Shown here: one piece after another, positions 33,526 through 46,020 of the stretch
Layout of the letters: every line of letters starts with the position of its first letter
How positions within the stretch are numbered: the stretch's first letter is position 1
NCBI GenBank assembly: GCA_022478985.1
Contig: JAKSZP010006615.1
Span: 124,001 to 188,000, forward strand
DNA from: Massospora cicadina
Lineage: Eukaryota > Entomophthoromycota > Entomophthoromycetes > Entomophthorales > Entomophthoraceae
Reading direction: 5' to 3'
DNA: 64,000 nt
Position numbers and translations under genes: made by a program
Notes under the pieces: model-generated
Seen by the model: the letters and a program-made list of their open reading frames with translations, nothing else
Databases searched by the model: none
Told to the model about the DNA's origin: nothing

Positions 33526-34870
33526 CAGATTATCAGCTAAAAATGTCCTCATCCAATACTTCACTCTACAAGTAGTCCTGGTCAATCTATCTGAAATGGA
33601 TGTCTCCTTTTTTTGAGCAATGTCACAAACTGCTTGAAGAGGTATCTTTCCCTTCCTGCCAGATCTAGCACCCAAGTCAACCTGATTTGGTTATATCCTC
33701 ATCTGCTCTCCCACAATGGTATCTATTTTTGAAGAAGAAATATGGTTGGCCATTTCCTCAGTAAATTCTCAGCCTTTAATTTCATATTCCCCTTCCATCA
33801 ATCTGATTTTGAATTATTATTGGACTTGGCTCCATCTGCTCTAAATTAAGTAAGTGCCCTTGAGCCCAATGAAGCAATTTTCCTCACTTTAGATCAATTA
33901 TTCCTAATCGAGTTGGATCTTCTCCCCAAGTTCCTTTTTTTGGCTAATTTTTATCAACCAACAATCTTTTTGACCAAATTGGCAACTGGTAACGATGAGT
34001 TGTTGAGCTTCCATGTCAGGAACTTAAGGCGAAATTGACTGAAGCCCTTAGCATTTCTTTTGCTTCTCATGATCTTGAAAATTTGATCAACCAAAATACT
34101 GCAACTTATGCACTTCAGTTTGTAGGGCAAGTACTTTGCATATGGGCCAACTCACTCCTGAATTGCCAAATTTCCACTGTTCCTTTCCTTTTCACTTTCA
34201 GTAGGCCTGCAGCCACGGCCTCTAAGTTGCTATTCATTGCCTGCTGATTACTTCACGGCAGGGGCTATCCAGCAATACGTCCCATTAATGGCAATAATTG
34301 GGGCATGGTTTGACAGCCACCCACACGTTTTCCTTGTTTGTTGTTCTCTCATATGGTAAGTGTCCTTGACAAAGCTTGTCATCAAGCACTTCGCACACAG
34401 CTTCCAGCACCTGTGCCATATTGAGATTGCATGGACTTATCTTCAGATTGCATAATCTTACATTGCTGTTTTCCCCCACAATCTGATGTTTCTCACCTTG
34501 CTAATTTGGACATCCCATACACTCTTCCAATTGTAGCATACACTCAAAATTCCCCTTGGGCCCAAAATACTTGGTTTTTCATTGCTCTAACCCTTGCTTT
34601 CATCTGACCACAGATTGACTTTGGTGGCCTCTTTCAAAATATTATTAATCAACTTCCCTCCCCCTAGAGGCATTGAAGAAGATCTCACAATTTGCAACCC
34701 AAGGCTCAATAAAAATAAAAATAAAAATAAAAAATATATCTTTTAATCTTTCTGTTTTTTTTAAAAAATATTTTTTCTTTTTTCCCTTTTTCTTGTCTAA
34801 TTCCATTTTTTAAGAAATTTACTGTGTACTATATTAATCACATGCCCATCCAACATATTTTCGATCATGT
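33526..34870 (-). pseudogene. post-integrase region of Gypsy copy D, possible extra reading frame
   Basis: Between the integrase GPF motif (near 34890) and the polypurine tract lie 1.35 kb, longer than the tails in copies A, B and F. The minus strand has scattered coding-like stretches: 34479-34285 (AQVLEAVCEVLDDKLCQGHL) and 33675-33448 (KGKIPLQAVCDIAQ, ISDRLTRTTCRVKYWM). They are Cys-containing but show no membrane segment, so an envelope gene is not supported; no chromodomain is visible. An (AAAAT)n run of about 28 bases sits near 34708. Confidence 0.45.
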
Positions 34871-35840
34871 AGGCATCATTTGCCGTTTTGGTATATTTTC
34901 AAATGGTCCCAACCATAATGCATCAAGCTTATTTTGGCGACTGAACCAATGTGTATCACAATAGGCTACTTGTTCTCCAACGGCAAATTCCCTAAGGGTG
35001 GATCAACTCTTATCATAATTTATTTTTTGCCTGAATCCTTATTTTGATTGTATTATCACAAGCTTGAGGTTAGAGATCCACTATTATATTCATGAGCCAA
35101 TATAGGTATTTATCTGCACTCTTCCGAGGAGTCAGGTCCACTGCTGAATAGAGAATTGGTGGCAATGCTGCCCTATGACCATATAATTATTCAAATGGAA
35201 GTTTCCCATATCCAAATGAAAACTGATGTTATATGCAAAAGTTACTGAAATTAAATAAGATGCCCAGGTTGATGCTTTGCCTGAGGTCAGATTTCTTTGC
35301 ATAGCAGTTAGCATTCCATTGACTCACTCAACAACTCCGTTCATTTCAGGTTGATAGGTTGCAGACACCACCCCTTTAATTTCCATTAGATCATTCAGGC
35401 GTGGAATTACAAATGAGATTAATCTTGTCCCATTAACACTTAGTAACACTTGGGGACACCGATGCCAATATGCCACCTGCTCCAAGATAATTTTTGGCAG
35501 TACTCGGGGCATCTGCTCAGCTCAAGGCTCAGGTTTTAACCCACCTTATAAGGTAGTCAATCACTACCATGATGTAACGTACCCCACCCATACTTGAATT
35601 CAATGGACCCATAACATTGATCAAAACTATGTGCCATGTAAATCTTGGATTCACCAAGTGATAATTCAGAACGTTTTTATGTAGCTTATGGAGCTGACAC
35701 TCCATGAAACAGGTAACATAATTGGCGACATCATAATCTAGGGTTTCCCAATAATAGTATTTTCTGATGTGTTTGAGCGTTTTCTTTAACCCACCATGCC
35801 CAACTACCATGTGGGCAGCCTGAGTGATTTATGTACGTTC
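34870..35840 (-). pseudogene. integrase relic of Gypsy copy D
   Basis: 35810-35529 holds the zinc-binding part (GHGGLKKTLKHIRKYYYW, then CFMECQLHKL) and the first catalytic segment (LINVMGPLNS, Asp replaced by Asn). 35512-35324 has VLLSVNGTRLISF, where the second catalytic Asp is also lost, and QPEMNGVVE with the Glu. 35314-35132 follows. Near 34890 is ALWLGPFENIPK, the GPY/F module at the integrase C-terminus. Frames change between pieces; the enzyme is inactive. Confidence 0.88.
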
Positions 35841-36038
35841 TGAAGGTTTTGGAAACAAAAGCCTTTTTCCATCCATTATTTTAAATAATTGGCCATTGAC
35901 AAATTCAGTTTTCTCCATCACCTTTTTCAGCACTTTTTGAATTTCAACCGGTTCTTCTTGTAAACCCCCTTGGATCATTCGTTAGAATAGGTCATCAGCA
36001 CGATCTTGCACAGCAAAAATGACAGGTAACCTTTATAA

Positions 36039-36500
36039 TTAATTAGCATTTTGATTTTTTTCTCTAGCCAGATGTTCTATCTCAAAGTCATAGGACTGCA
36101 ACTTCAAAAACCACGGCTTTAATCTCCCTTCTGGTTCTTTGAGATTATGGAGCCAACGAAGAAAGCATGGTTGGTCATGCCCTTGAAAAGTGTTCCATGG
36201 ATATAGACTCAGAAATGCTTGCAGGCATATAACTGCAAGGCACTCTCGCTCTGTGATTGTATAGTTCCTTTCAGCTTTTGACAGAGTTTGACTGACATAT
36301 GCCATGGGGTGTTCATTCCCATTTTCATTTACTTGGCTAAGGCTAGCTCCTATTGCCATCAGTGACACATCCAATTGAATAACATACGGTTTGTCAAAAT
36401 TTAAATATTTTAAAATTATACTCAACATCAAATATTTCCTCAATTCATCAAATGCAATCTGAGCCTCATCATTCCAGACAAATCCCTTTTTGGATCCTTC
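36039..36500 (-). pseudogene. RNase H domain of Gypsy copy D, long open frame
   Basis: 134 open codons (36443-36039) show the complete order: VIQLDVSLMAIGASLSQ (first Asp), HPMAYVSQTLSKAERNYT, TERECLAVI (Glu), HDQPCFLRWLHNLKEPEGRL and DFEIEHLAREKNQNAN. The first motif has Asp-Val-Ser where Asp-Ala-Ser is usual. The frame enters directly from the RT connection segment. It is the longest intact domain in copy D, but an isolated RNase H would have no role. Confidence 0.92.
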
Positions 36501-36529
36501 AATAGATGGAAAAGTGGATTAGCTATATT

Positions 36530-37180
36530 TTCAAAAATATTAATGAATCAGCATTAGTAGCTGACTATTCCAAGAAAGTCTTGAATATCCTTCATGCTCT
36601 TAGGGACGACATCTGTTTAATCTCTTCTACCTTCTACTCTTGGGGTTTGGTCCCTCTGAGTTGATTACAAATCCCAATTACTTCAATTCCTCCTTGTAGA
36701 AATGAAATTTTCTTGGCTTAAACTTGAGCTTTATGGAAGCCAGTTGCTTAAACACTTACTCAAGGTGGTGTAAGTGTCCAGTGAACGTTCAGATAAGTAC
36801 ATTAATATCATCCAGATAGACAAGGACACAAGACAGCTTCAGATATGATAAAATTGTGCCCATTTCCCACTGAAATGTCATGGGGGCGTTACAAAAGCCT
36901 TGAGGCATCCTCATCAGCTAGTTCAAACCCTGTGCCATTATAATGGCACATTTTTTTGATCCTCTGGGGGCATATCTATCTGCCAATAACCAGAGATAAA
37001 GTCCATGGCGGAGAAAAACTTATACTACTCCTAACTGGTCCAGTGCATTGTTGATTCTAGGCAGGAGATATGCGTCCTTTTTCATAGTTTTATTTAACTG
37101 ATGGTAATCAATTATGACTTAATTCAATCCATCTTTTTTTAACAATTAAAATAGGACTCGCCCATAGGCTAGCTGATGGT
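36530..37180 (-). pseudogene. reverse transcriptase relic of Gypsy copy D
   Basis: On the minus strand: KKDGLN and VIIDYHQLNKTMKKDAYLL near 37130, CNAPMTFQWEMGTIL near 36890, and CVLVYLDDINVL near 36815 with an intact YLDD box. Further on, KFHFYKEELK and GFVINSEGPNPKS form the thumb. Stops and at least two frameshifts are present. Confidence 0.9.
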
Positions 37181-37354
37181 ATGAGCATTCCATGCTCTAT
37201 GAGATTTTTGATTTCTTTGGCAACAACTGCCACTGCCGCCAATAGCCCTTTGAATAGGCCTCAATCAAATTGGTCCAGCATCCCCAGTATTAACTTGGTG
37301 CAAAACATCCTTTACGCACCCAAAATTATGGTCATCTTGTATGAAAATAATTTG

Positions 37355-38060
37355 TTATTTTTTAAATAAGGCCAGAACTTCGTCCTTATGACCCTTCATT
37401 AACCCAGCAAACCAATCCCTTTTGATTAACATGTGAATATTCCTGTCAGTCTCCTTTGATAATATTAATCCATCTAATTCTCCAAATTCATAGAAGGAAC
37501 AAATCTCTAATACCAGTTTCAAATAAGCGAATGGTCTATCTGGTGACATTTGACTTTTATTGGAGGTTTTCCCATATTGACCAAAAGGACCCAAATTTCT
37601 CGTGACTTGGAAATAAAATCCCTGGGGTGCCCAAGGCTCAAACCTTGATTGTTGCCAAGGAGATTCAATTTCTTAATATAACTGTATTGGGATCCCCATA
37701 GTCAATCCGATTTTCATGATTTGTTGCATTCAGCTGAATTATGACATCTTTCTTAGAACGGATTGGGATTCCACAATTTTCATCAACATATTTGGGTAAA
37801 TTATGAATTTTCTTCCCAACCAATTTGTAACTGACAGGTAATATCCCATCATTATAGACTAAATTAATGAAAATATTCCTCTTACTGAGGGGCGCCTTCC
37901 CTTTGCGTTGATAAATAAGCAGCAACATCTTCTCCAGAATTGTCAAAGTTTCTTCATAAAAGTCACATTTGACACCATTTTTACATGAAGTTGGTGCCAA
38001 TGAGGACTTCATTATCCTAGTTGGCCAGGACAATTGCCGGCACCAATATGACCAAGGATT
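37355..38060 (-). pseudogene. protease and linker relic of Gypsy copy D
   Basis: Near 38000 the minus strand reads NEVLIGTNFM, the IIGT box that follows retropepsins; the active-site triplet upstream is not recognisable. Two open frames, 38033-37665 (122 codons) and 37594-37355 (79 codons, ending in DEVLALFKK), form the linker to RT. The linker lacks the VLLANLQ motif of copies A and F. Confidence 0.6.
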
Positions 38061-38655
38061 AAACTGTAGTGGCAGAGTGCTATAGGCCCTGACAGGAAGT
38101 TGTAGAGTCAGGGCCAGCCACCCTATACTGCTTCCTGTAATCTAGATCATTGTTTTTCCTTTAATCTCTTAACTAATTTGGTCAATATTATATTGAATGG
38201 TGATTCACTGTTGATTATTGCCCTGATGGGGATTTAGTTTAAAAATGTCCATATATACTCAGAAAAATAAGATAAGCTATTGTTTACTACATGTGACAAA
38301 GATTCATTGGCCAAATACAGGGTATGAATTAGCTGAGCTAATATAAGGGAACGTTCCTTAAATTGTACCAGTTGGAATCAATACATTGACTTCGTCTAGC
38401 TTAGCATTCAATAAATCAGTTTCATCTTTAGCATTTTAGACTTTTTCCACTATTTGTCATGCATATGACTGAGTTACTTCATCTAAAATTTTGGTGCAAT
38501 ACCCTTTGATTTTGATCTTTTATTGCGTTTACATCTTTGTAGACAATTTGATGAAGGGGATCTAACTCAGGCTCATCCACAAATAGATTTGACTTGTCCA
38601 ATTTGTATAAAATATCTGGGGGTACTTGTTTAACTGCAGTTCTATCTTTCCTCAT

Positions 38656-38907
38656 TTAGACCGCATTGTCTTTTCCCTGCCCATTGGAAGTTCCTTGTTT
38701 CTCATTAAGGTGGACCAAGTTGACCTTAGCCTTTGGTATATGTTGTCCACAGTTATTTACAAAATTACCAGGATTTCCGCACTTATTACAAGGTAACCAA
38801 GGCTTATTGAGCTGTCTAGATTCTTCATACTGCTTATCTTGATTCCCACGATTGTTGAAATCTCTGGATTTGTTGAGTAATCGTCCTGAACCCTTATTAT
38901 TATTCAA
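38656..38907 (-). pseudogene. gag zinc-knuckle segment of Gypsy copy D
   Basis: An 83-codon open frame, basic and Asn-rich, with CNKCGNPGNFVNNC: a C-x2-C-x4-H-x4-C knuckle in which the His is Asn. Upstream is a GSGRLLNKSRDFNNRGNQ patch typical of nucleocapsid. Without the His, zinc binding would be lost. The region 38.06-38.65 kb, before the protease, is degraded. Confidence 0.8.
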
Positions 38908-39090
38908 CTTTGATTATGTTTGTATGTCTGATTTGGTGCCTTAATCTTTTGCTGACAAGACCTTTATATGTTCTACCATTTGGAAACGGTGTACTTGATA
39001 GTAAGAGTGGACGCCATTATCCAGTGCAAGTCTCTGTGAGGACGCAACGTCTTTTGCATTACAATCCTTCCATCAAAATTGGTCATCATA

Positions 39091-40081
39091 TTAGCTTTGA
39101 GGATTTTTGCTTCTCATAAAAACTTCAGTGAACGCACCCACCATTTCGTCCTTCTTGAACTGAATTCCCATGAATTCTTGCTTCCAGGCTGACACCTTAT
39201 ATGGACTATCAAATTCTTTCAGAATCGCCTTCTTTTCCTCCTTATAGCTCCAGTTCTCCCGGCAAAGGTAAGGCAAAACTAGATTTTGACACAATGTATC
39301 AAGTCGATTTATGACGGTAACAACTTTCTGCTGGTCTTTATAGACATACATTATCATCTCAAATAAATAGAAGAAGGCAGACACGTTATCCTAATGGAAA
39401 ATGGCAGCTTCAGAGTGCTCTTAAAATCATAAGGATGATTGATGAAGTATTTCTATACGAAAATTGAGCAGACACTTGAGTTTCTTCAGGCATAACTTCG
39501 AAAAGCGCACAATGGTTGGGGCATTTCCTGAACTGATTGGATCATGCTGAAGACATAACTTTCTACTTCAATAGATGTTGACTCATCCATAAATAAATTT
39601 GCCTTGTGGTTATCATCTCGTGAGCAAGTATATTTAGAGTCTTAGAGGTCATCCATTCATCTAAGGACTTTTTCATCCCAAGCCAGGCACTTTTGGTCAT
39701 TTTTAAAGTTGACACTTTTTATCAATTTTCCTTGTAAAGTTGCTTTCAAGCTTTCATTTTGTTCTTCATCGTGAATCTCACTTTTGGATATTTAATAAAT
39801 GTTCATATAGTTCACGATTTTCTTTTTCATACTTAAACATTTCATCATCTAATTTGATGATTTTAAGCTTCAACGAATATAATTTTTGATTGAGTCACTG
39901 ATTCTAATGCGTTCATATTGACGATTTTTATCTCTTTACAAAGCTTTTTAATTTCATCTCTTATCTTCTTGCTGAGTCTTTCAAATTTTCTCTCTATATC
40001 TTTGATGGTATTCTTTATTTCCCATCTTCCCTTGATTAAATCAAACATGACCATGTGGGTTTCAGTTTTAGCAGCGACCAT
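39091..40081 (-). pseudogene. gag capsid and coiled-coil relic of Gypsy copy D
   Basis: 39384-39091 (97 codons) is capsid-like, with NWSYKEEKKAILKEF and WKQEFMGIQFKKDEM. 40081-39863 (72 codons) is a clear coiled coil (KNTIKDIERKFERLSKKIRD). Coiled coil first, then capsid, then knuckle is the same arrangement as in copy B. 40082-40860 is degraded gag start or leader without a clear motif. Confidence 0.65.
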
Positions 40082-40868
40082 TGGATCAGTTGCCTCCTGA
40101 GTTTAAATCAAATTAGCAATATTGGATTCAGCCAATTGGCAGTGTTTGTCCACATCATGCTTCCATCAGTGATTGAAAATCAATCTGGTTGAATGTCTCT
40201 TTAAATATTTTCCAAAGTTTGGTATTCAGCTCGGCCACCAGATTATTAAATTGGGTGCTTGATTGCTAGACACACTTTGATGTGGAGTCTAAGCCAGAAC
40301 AAATCTGTTATAAGATGATATCATCTAGTTTTTGTGTTAACACCTGCTGTTGTACAATTTTGTGTAAAGTGTACTCAACTAGATCAGCAATCACCACCTG
40401 TTGTTGAACTTGGATAGCTCTCATGTTTTGGATGGTTGGTTGCACATACTTGATAACATAATCACTGATATTACCAATGCTTTGCAGATATCACTAAGGG
40501 CAAAGCAACCATATTGAGGAAGTTTTAAGAAGCGTTGTCGTTGCTCTTCCTCATTGGTATCATGATGAAAAAATTACACTTTGATCAAGATTTTTTATAA
40601 AATTTGAGATCCTCTCATTAGGATATTGCTATTACTGGGTAAATTTTCTTGGATCCGCTCAAAGGTGGTTCATAGATTGTTACAGCATTCTCATTCACTC
40701 CAATTTTTTTAATAGATGGATATATTGGGGATCCACCAGCATACCCATCTCTATTTAGTTAATTTTTTCGATGAGATGCTAATGATACTGCTTCCTTGTT
40801 TATTTGATGCTCAATACTAGTTAGAAAAATTAGCGTTATTAATTCATATTTTTTGAATCAACCCCTCA

Positions 40869-40880
40869 TAGTGAGCACCA
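40869..40880 (-). other. primer-binding site of Gypsy copy D
   Basis: TGGTGCTCACTA on the element strand, two bases after the 5' LTR end. Identical to the sites at 15284 and 47225. Confidence 0.75.
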
Positions 40881-40882
40881 CA

Positions 40883-41634
40883 TGTAAAAAACCATAAGGT
40901 TTTCAATGGTGCACAGGTCTCTTAACTACTGACTCTGAAGATAAATATGGACCTGCTAATTGTATAAAATCAAATTACTCAGTTAAGTTTATATAAATGG
41001 GAGATTTGGCCCAACTCTGGTAGATATGATTAAGGCAAGTGACTTTGGCTTCACTCTAGCGTTAACACTTAGGTAAGAACTCTCTTAATAAGAAGCAGAT
41101 GAACTACAAGATATGATAAATATAAAGTATAAGTCTAAGGTATTTTTTATTGTTAACCTTATGGAATATTTATAGTTGAAAGTAAGGGAGGACATGTATT
41201 AGGGGCAAGTCGTGATAACCATGATGGTCTTGGCATGCCTAGCTGACAAAAAAGGGATATTAATCTAATTTTGGGAAAGATTACAGCTGATTTTCACGAG
41301 AAATAGCATTACTAAATCACCATTTGTATCAGCCCTCATGTTGGCTACCAAACCCAACAATTTACCATGAGTAATTGCCCATTTTGAGATTACTTACTCA
41401 TATCCACGTTGTTAGCAACAATTCCCTGAAAAATTTACCCTTGATTTATCATTGATTACAAACCTCTGAGAATTACAATTAACCATTTATTTGTTATTAT
41501 TGACAAATAGATGACTTATAAAACTTTCATCAAAATCTTAATTAATAAGCTAATAAAATATACAAACCTATAATCTAAATAAAATAAAGCTTAACTAATC
41601 TCAAGCTGGAATGTGGTCATATGAAATTCCCACA
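40883..41634 (-). repeat. 5' LTR of Gypsy copy D
   Basis: Direct partner of 32727-33509, adjoining the primer-binding site. On the right it is followed by GTCCCTGAGCTTTAAG instead of the host sequence expected from the left flank, so the outer junction has been altered or the LTR is shared with a second internal region. Confidence 0.88.
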
Positions 41635-41939
41635 GTCCCTGAGCTTTAAGTTCCACAAATAAAGTTTTAAGATCTTACCTTAAATTGGCAAAGAATAAAC
41701 AGCTCCATCCATATGAAAACTAAGACTTTTATTTGACAATCATATCCTGATATGATATCAGAAAGTAGGCCAGCGTGGGCAATTAATTCCACTTGTAATT
41801 TATCAATCATGTCAGAACCATTTTGGCAATGCCTCTGGGCAAAGCCCTTCAATGTCCACATGTCACACTACTCTTTCAGAAGGTAATCCTCAATTAAGTG
41901 ACCAAATTCTATACTTGTAGACAATTTATATACAGAAAA
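41635..41939 (-). pseudogene. short relic between copy D LTR and LINE-2 copy A
   Basis: A 64-codon minus-strand frame (41861-41667, KGFAQRHCQNGSDMIDKLQV) of unknown identity. It vaguely resembles the tail of copy D (33675-33448) in the placing of Cys and Lys residues, which would make it the end of a second internal region that once shared the LTR. The resemblance is weak. Confidence 0.3.
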
Positions 41940-42241
41940 AAACTTTTCTCTCTCATTGCAATCACTATTTACAAGTGATTTGATTCAAGACTAGGTAAGT
42001 TTGATAATCTCTTCGAGGAAATTAGTGAACACCCAATATCAGTAGTAGTATGGCTAGCAAAGTAAAGGGCATAGGAGTGGTCTTTGCACCGTCCAAAGTT
42101 TTTAATTTCCACAGTGACACCGGTGGCTTTGATAAGAATAAGAAAATGGAAGTGAGTTTTTCCCAGGGGTTTTAGCCTGGCAAGCACATTGCAACCATTG
42201 CATCAGGAATCTTCATTCCCAGACCCTGTTGTTGATGGAGC

Positions 42242-43037
42242 ATGGGGTTCAAGTTTTCCTGGATACTAAAAAACGGTGATTTAGGAAAAGTTCTGCAGAG
42301 ATGTGCACAAACACTTCCCACCGGCAGTATATGTTGCACTGCACTCTATGACCCGTTGTTGGTAGATCTTAAGTTTGAGACTAAACAAGAAGCAGACGGA
42401 GCTGAACAGGTCCGTGTGGTAGTAGGCCCCCCAGATGGTCAACGGGTGGCTAAGACAAAGCACACTTGGTGACCAAATCAAACCAAATATATGTTACATT
42501 CAACCTCCACCCCACAACAATAAAGCGCACAGTGCCGGAGCACCATCTCATGGTTTGGCTTAAAAGCTATGGGAACTTCACTACTTTGAAATAAAACGCT
42601 TCACGCTTATGCCAGACCTATGCATGGGAAAAGCGATTGGGGTAATCACCCCCATCTGCGGTCATCATGGAAGACTTTACCCAAATTACCCACACCACAG
42701 TTATGAACGTAAAAAGGCAGGAATTTCACCTATTCCATTTTATGATGGAAGCGCGCCCCCTATCTGCAACTTTTGTCACGCTTTTGGCCACAAGGCACAC
42801 ACATGCCCTTCTAGAGAGGGCATCACTCAAAATGAAATCCTCCCCAACGCAATGGGCAGTGCAGACTCCCTTTATGAACCTACCATTGACACTGACGCCG
42901 CCTTCCTATGGGGCGCGCAGGGACGTTGCATTCAGGTCAAACCTGTGTCCCTGCAGGATTGCAAGAAGGCCAAACAGTCCTGTAGAGCTGCGGCCAAGGC
43001 AGCAGCTATGGCTGCTTCCATGATCCCATCTGTCTAG
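42242..43037 (+). pseudogene. ORF1 of LINE-2 copy A
   Basis: The upstream frame (42242-42472) and a frame after a shift (42609-43037, 142 codons) together form ORF1. The second holds CNFCHAFGHKAHTC, a perfect CCHC knuckle, then an Ala and Lys rich basic tail. Between them YVTFNLHPTTIKRTV and MVWLKSYG parallel WVTFSNLPTTVV and HRGLMEFG of LINE-1 ORF1. The protein would bind element RNA. Further C-terminal sequence to about 43460 contains a 10-bp hairpin (43422-43444). Confidence 0.8.
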
Positions 43038-43499
43038 ACCCAGGATGACATCGAGTCATTTGTAGCTGAGGCGTCTTAAGAATCAGCTAACCAATAAGAT
43101 TGGGACAATCAACTTGCAGAACAGATGGGTGAGTCAGAGAGCCTGGGCAAAATTACCAAGTAATGATTGAAACTGATTCTACCACCCACTTTCCTCCCAA
43201 GTTTTTGTTGACCTTTGATGATGCACTACAGGAACACATCATTTTAAAAAGTCAATCTAAAACATCAAAATTGATGAAATCAAAATGCAACAATAAACCC
43301 TCAGTGAAGGAGATCTTAAATGGATGATTGCACTCCGCCTCATACCCATTTGCAAAAAAACTAGCTGCTGAGAAAAATAGTAAAAAGCACAAAAAGGCCA
43401 AGGGGGCCAAGGGGGCCACGCCCATTGCACCTAAGGTGCAATGGTGGGAGCCTTCAAAATTGTGATATTGAGCATTTCTGGGCTCAAGGCCTCTCCATC

Positions 43500-44300
43500 C
43501 TAAGCTTGGAAACTGAGTTTTTAAGAAGTTGATTTACCTGTGGACATCCTGGTTATTCAGGAATCCCACTGTCCACACAGTGTTGAGGAAACATGGGTAA
43601 CCATGCTCATCCCTTACATTCTTTTTGGTCACCAGACTGTGAGGGTGCTTATATGCATGACCCACAGTTTCCATCTATTTTAAATTCATATTTCAATGGC
43701 GTGTTCTTGTAGAGTCCTTTTCATGGGAAGATGAAGTGCATGTTATCGGTAATGTTTATGCCCCAAACTGTGTGCAGGCTCGCTGAGAATTCTTCTTGGG
43801 TGTAACTTCCTTCCAACTTCCTCCTGATCCGTTTGTTGTGGGTAACATGAACTTCTGGATCAACCCGGCCACTGACTGCTGGCCTTCAAGAACTACCCTC
43901 TAAAGGGGCACATCAAACTATACATTTAAAAGCCACCTTGGGGCTTTTTGATACCCTCCATAAACATGTACCGCTGCTCCCCAACATGTCTTGTCCTCAT
44001 GTGCACAACAGTGAGCTGAGGTCTATGTCACAATTTGACCTTATTCTTGCCCCAATGAACTTTCAATCTCAGGTTGCACACTTTATTATAACAAAAATTG
44101 ATTTCTCTGACCACAGGTTGGTGTCAAATTCTTCACTTTGTAAAACCCAGAGGCACAGGCGGCAAAGTGGTGCAAACTTCAACCAGTCAAGATTGTGTCG
44201 TCCAGGTTTTCTTCATGGGTGACACCAAAACTTTAGCACAGGAGTTCGCCACAACATTCTCAGCGGACTACTTACTACCTGGTCAACCTTCAAAGTGAAC
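43500..44300 (+). pseudogene. ORF2 endonuclease relic, LINE-2 copy A
   Basis: VIQESHCPHSVEETW near 43550 carries the active-site Glu; VVGNMNFWINPATDCW near 43840 is the GDxN box with Asp replaced by Asn; FDLILAPMNF and KIDFSDHRLV near 44100 give the SDH box. An APE-type fold is clear in spite of frame changes. The GDxN substitution would remove nicking activity even without the frameshifts. Confidence 0.85.
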
Positions 44301-44559
44301 GCCATCTGTCAGTCACGCCACCTCTCATCGCGTTGCTCTTGGGCTGCCTTGGCAGTCATTAAGCACACGCTTTCAGAAAGTGTACCACCTGGAGTTACAT
44401 GTCCCTGATGCAGGCTACAACAATGCTTGAGGTTGCAAGTAAGCAAAATTGTCTGATTGTCTCAACACACTGGTAAGGAAACACAAACATTACATTTATG
44501 TTCAGTTCAAGGCCAAAAATTTAATTGTGGGTGACATAAGCTCTACCTATTTATTTCCA

Positions 44560-46020
44560 AAAAAAACTTTGCACCATGACAGAGCTTGGCCTGCACACAG
44601 GTGAGGCGGCCGGACCAATATGTAGCAGAAAAATTCAGCTGAAGTGCAATCAAAGTTTGAAACTATTACTTAATTTGTATTGCTCTGATCCAGTCAAACT
44701 GGACGAAGCTGAAGTGTTTCTTAATAGCGCATATATCCGCACAATTTCCCATTACCCAGAGTTGATGAATTTAATTTCTTAGGATAAACTCTGGTATTCC
44801 TTTTGTGGTGCACCGAACAGGAAATGCCCAGGTCCAGATGGGCTTCCATATGAGTTCTATAAAAGATATTTAATTATCTCTCCTCTTTGTTACTAGCCTT
44901 AATGTACCAGTGTCTGTTAAAGCGCCTCCTTCCTGGGGCCAAGGAGGCATACATGATTAAGTTATATAAGAAAGGGGATAAGATGGACTTGGTCAACTGG
45001 CGCCCAAAACACTTACTAATACTGAACTAAGTTATTTACTAAAATTATGGCCAACCTCCTTGTGGTAGTTGCCTCTATTATAATCTCCTCTGAGCAATTC
45101 GGTTTCATTCACAAGTGGTTATATGGGACAACATACACACTGTAGCCAACGTCTGCCAATCCACGGTTACTGGAGTTCTTGTTTTCTTAGATCAGTAGAA
45201 GGCTCATGATAGGGTCAACTAGGATTACATCAAAGCCTGCTATACAAGCCCCACCTTCCTCATTTGTTCATTAATTGGGCTAAGTTGCTTATGGAATCTG
45301 CCACAATGGCTGTGCGAGGCTCTTTCTTCCTGACTAATGTGGTTTACCCTCAAAGGGGCCTCCGCCAAGGTGAACCTTTGAGCCCACTATTGTATAATTT
45401 CAGCCTTGACCCACTTTTACGCAAGGTGAATGCCCATCTTAATGGTGTCCAAGTGCAAGGCCAAGCACCAGTTAAGATTTTACTAAATTGCTGATAATTG
45501 TGTTGTTATGGTGTCTAACAATTAAGATGCACGCGCACTTGAGGCTAATATCCAGGCTTACTCCAGGGTAATTAATGCTGCACTTCACAATTCCAAAACC
45601 AAAATCATTCTCCTTGGTCAGTTCTAAGCCCGTTTGTCATCAGTGCTCAATTTTCTACCTGTTTCAGCAGCTAGCTCACAGGCTCACTTCACCCACTCAC
45701 CCCATATCGCCACTCTTGTGCTCCCTTTCGTGCCCAGACCCACTTCTGGTCTGGTAAGCTATTTGGGGGCGTGGCTGGAGGTTGGAGGTTACGCCTCAAT
45801 AAGGATGGAGCACCATATCATGGACAGTGTCACAAAACGCATCGCTTCCATCAGAGACCACCAAACTTCCCTCACATGCAGTGTTGTGCTTGCCAACTCT
45901 ATACTCCTGACCAAAGTCTAGTTTTTGGACCATGCTATCACCCTTTTCCACCTCGTTCTTCACCTCATTATATGCCCTCCTGCAAGGGTGGCTTTGGTTA
46001 GGCTGACCACAGCCAATGCG
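44560..46020 (+). pseudogene. ORF2 reverse transcriptase relic, LINE-2 copy A
   Basis: Boxes in order: GPDGLPYEFYK near 44835, LYKKGDKMDLVNWRPKHLL near 44965, EQFGFIHKW near 45095, VFLDQ then KAHDRVN near 45185 (first Asp kept, Tyr to His after it), and QRGLRQGEPLSPLLYNFSLD in the open frame 45264-45494. The FADD box should lie near 45500 but the frame is lost there. 45634-45921 continues into the thumb. Confidence 0.88.

Larger units (their letters stand above)
33510..40882 (-). mobile_element. Gypsy copy D, degenerate Ty3/Gypsy internal region
   Basis: Minus-strand element of 7.4 kb between two LTRs: PBS, coiled-coil gag, zinc knuckle, protease, RT, RNase H, integrase with GPF motif, then an unusual 1.35 kb tail. 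The pyrimidine run ATCCCCCCGC at 33511-33520 beside the left LTR is the polypurine tract on the element strand. RNase H is the best kept domain. Together with the LTRs it spans 32727-41634. Confidence 0.92.

Noticed and set aside
33526..34870. Envelope gene making Gypsy D a retrovirus-like element
   Set aside because: No signal peptide, membrane span or furin-like site could be seen in any minus-strand frame.
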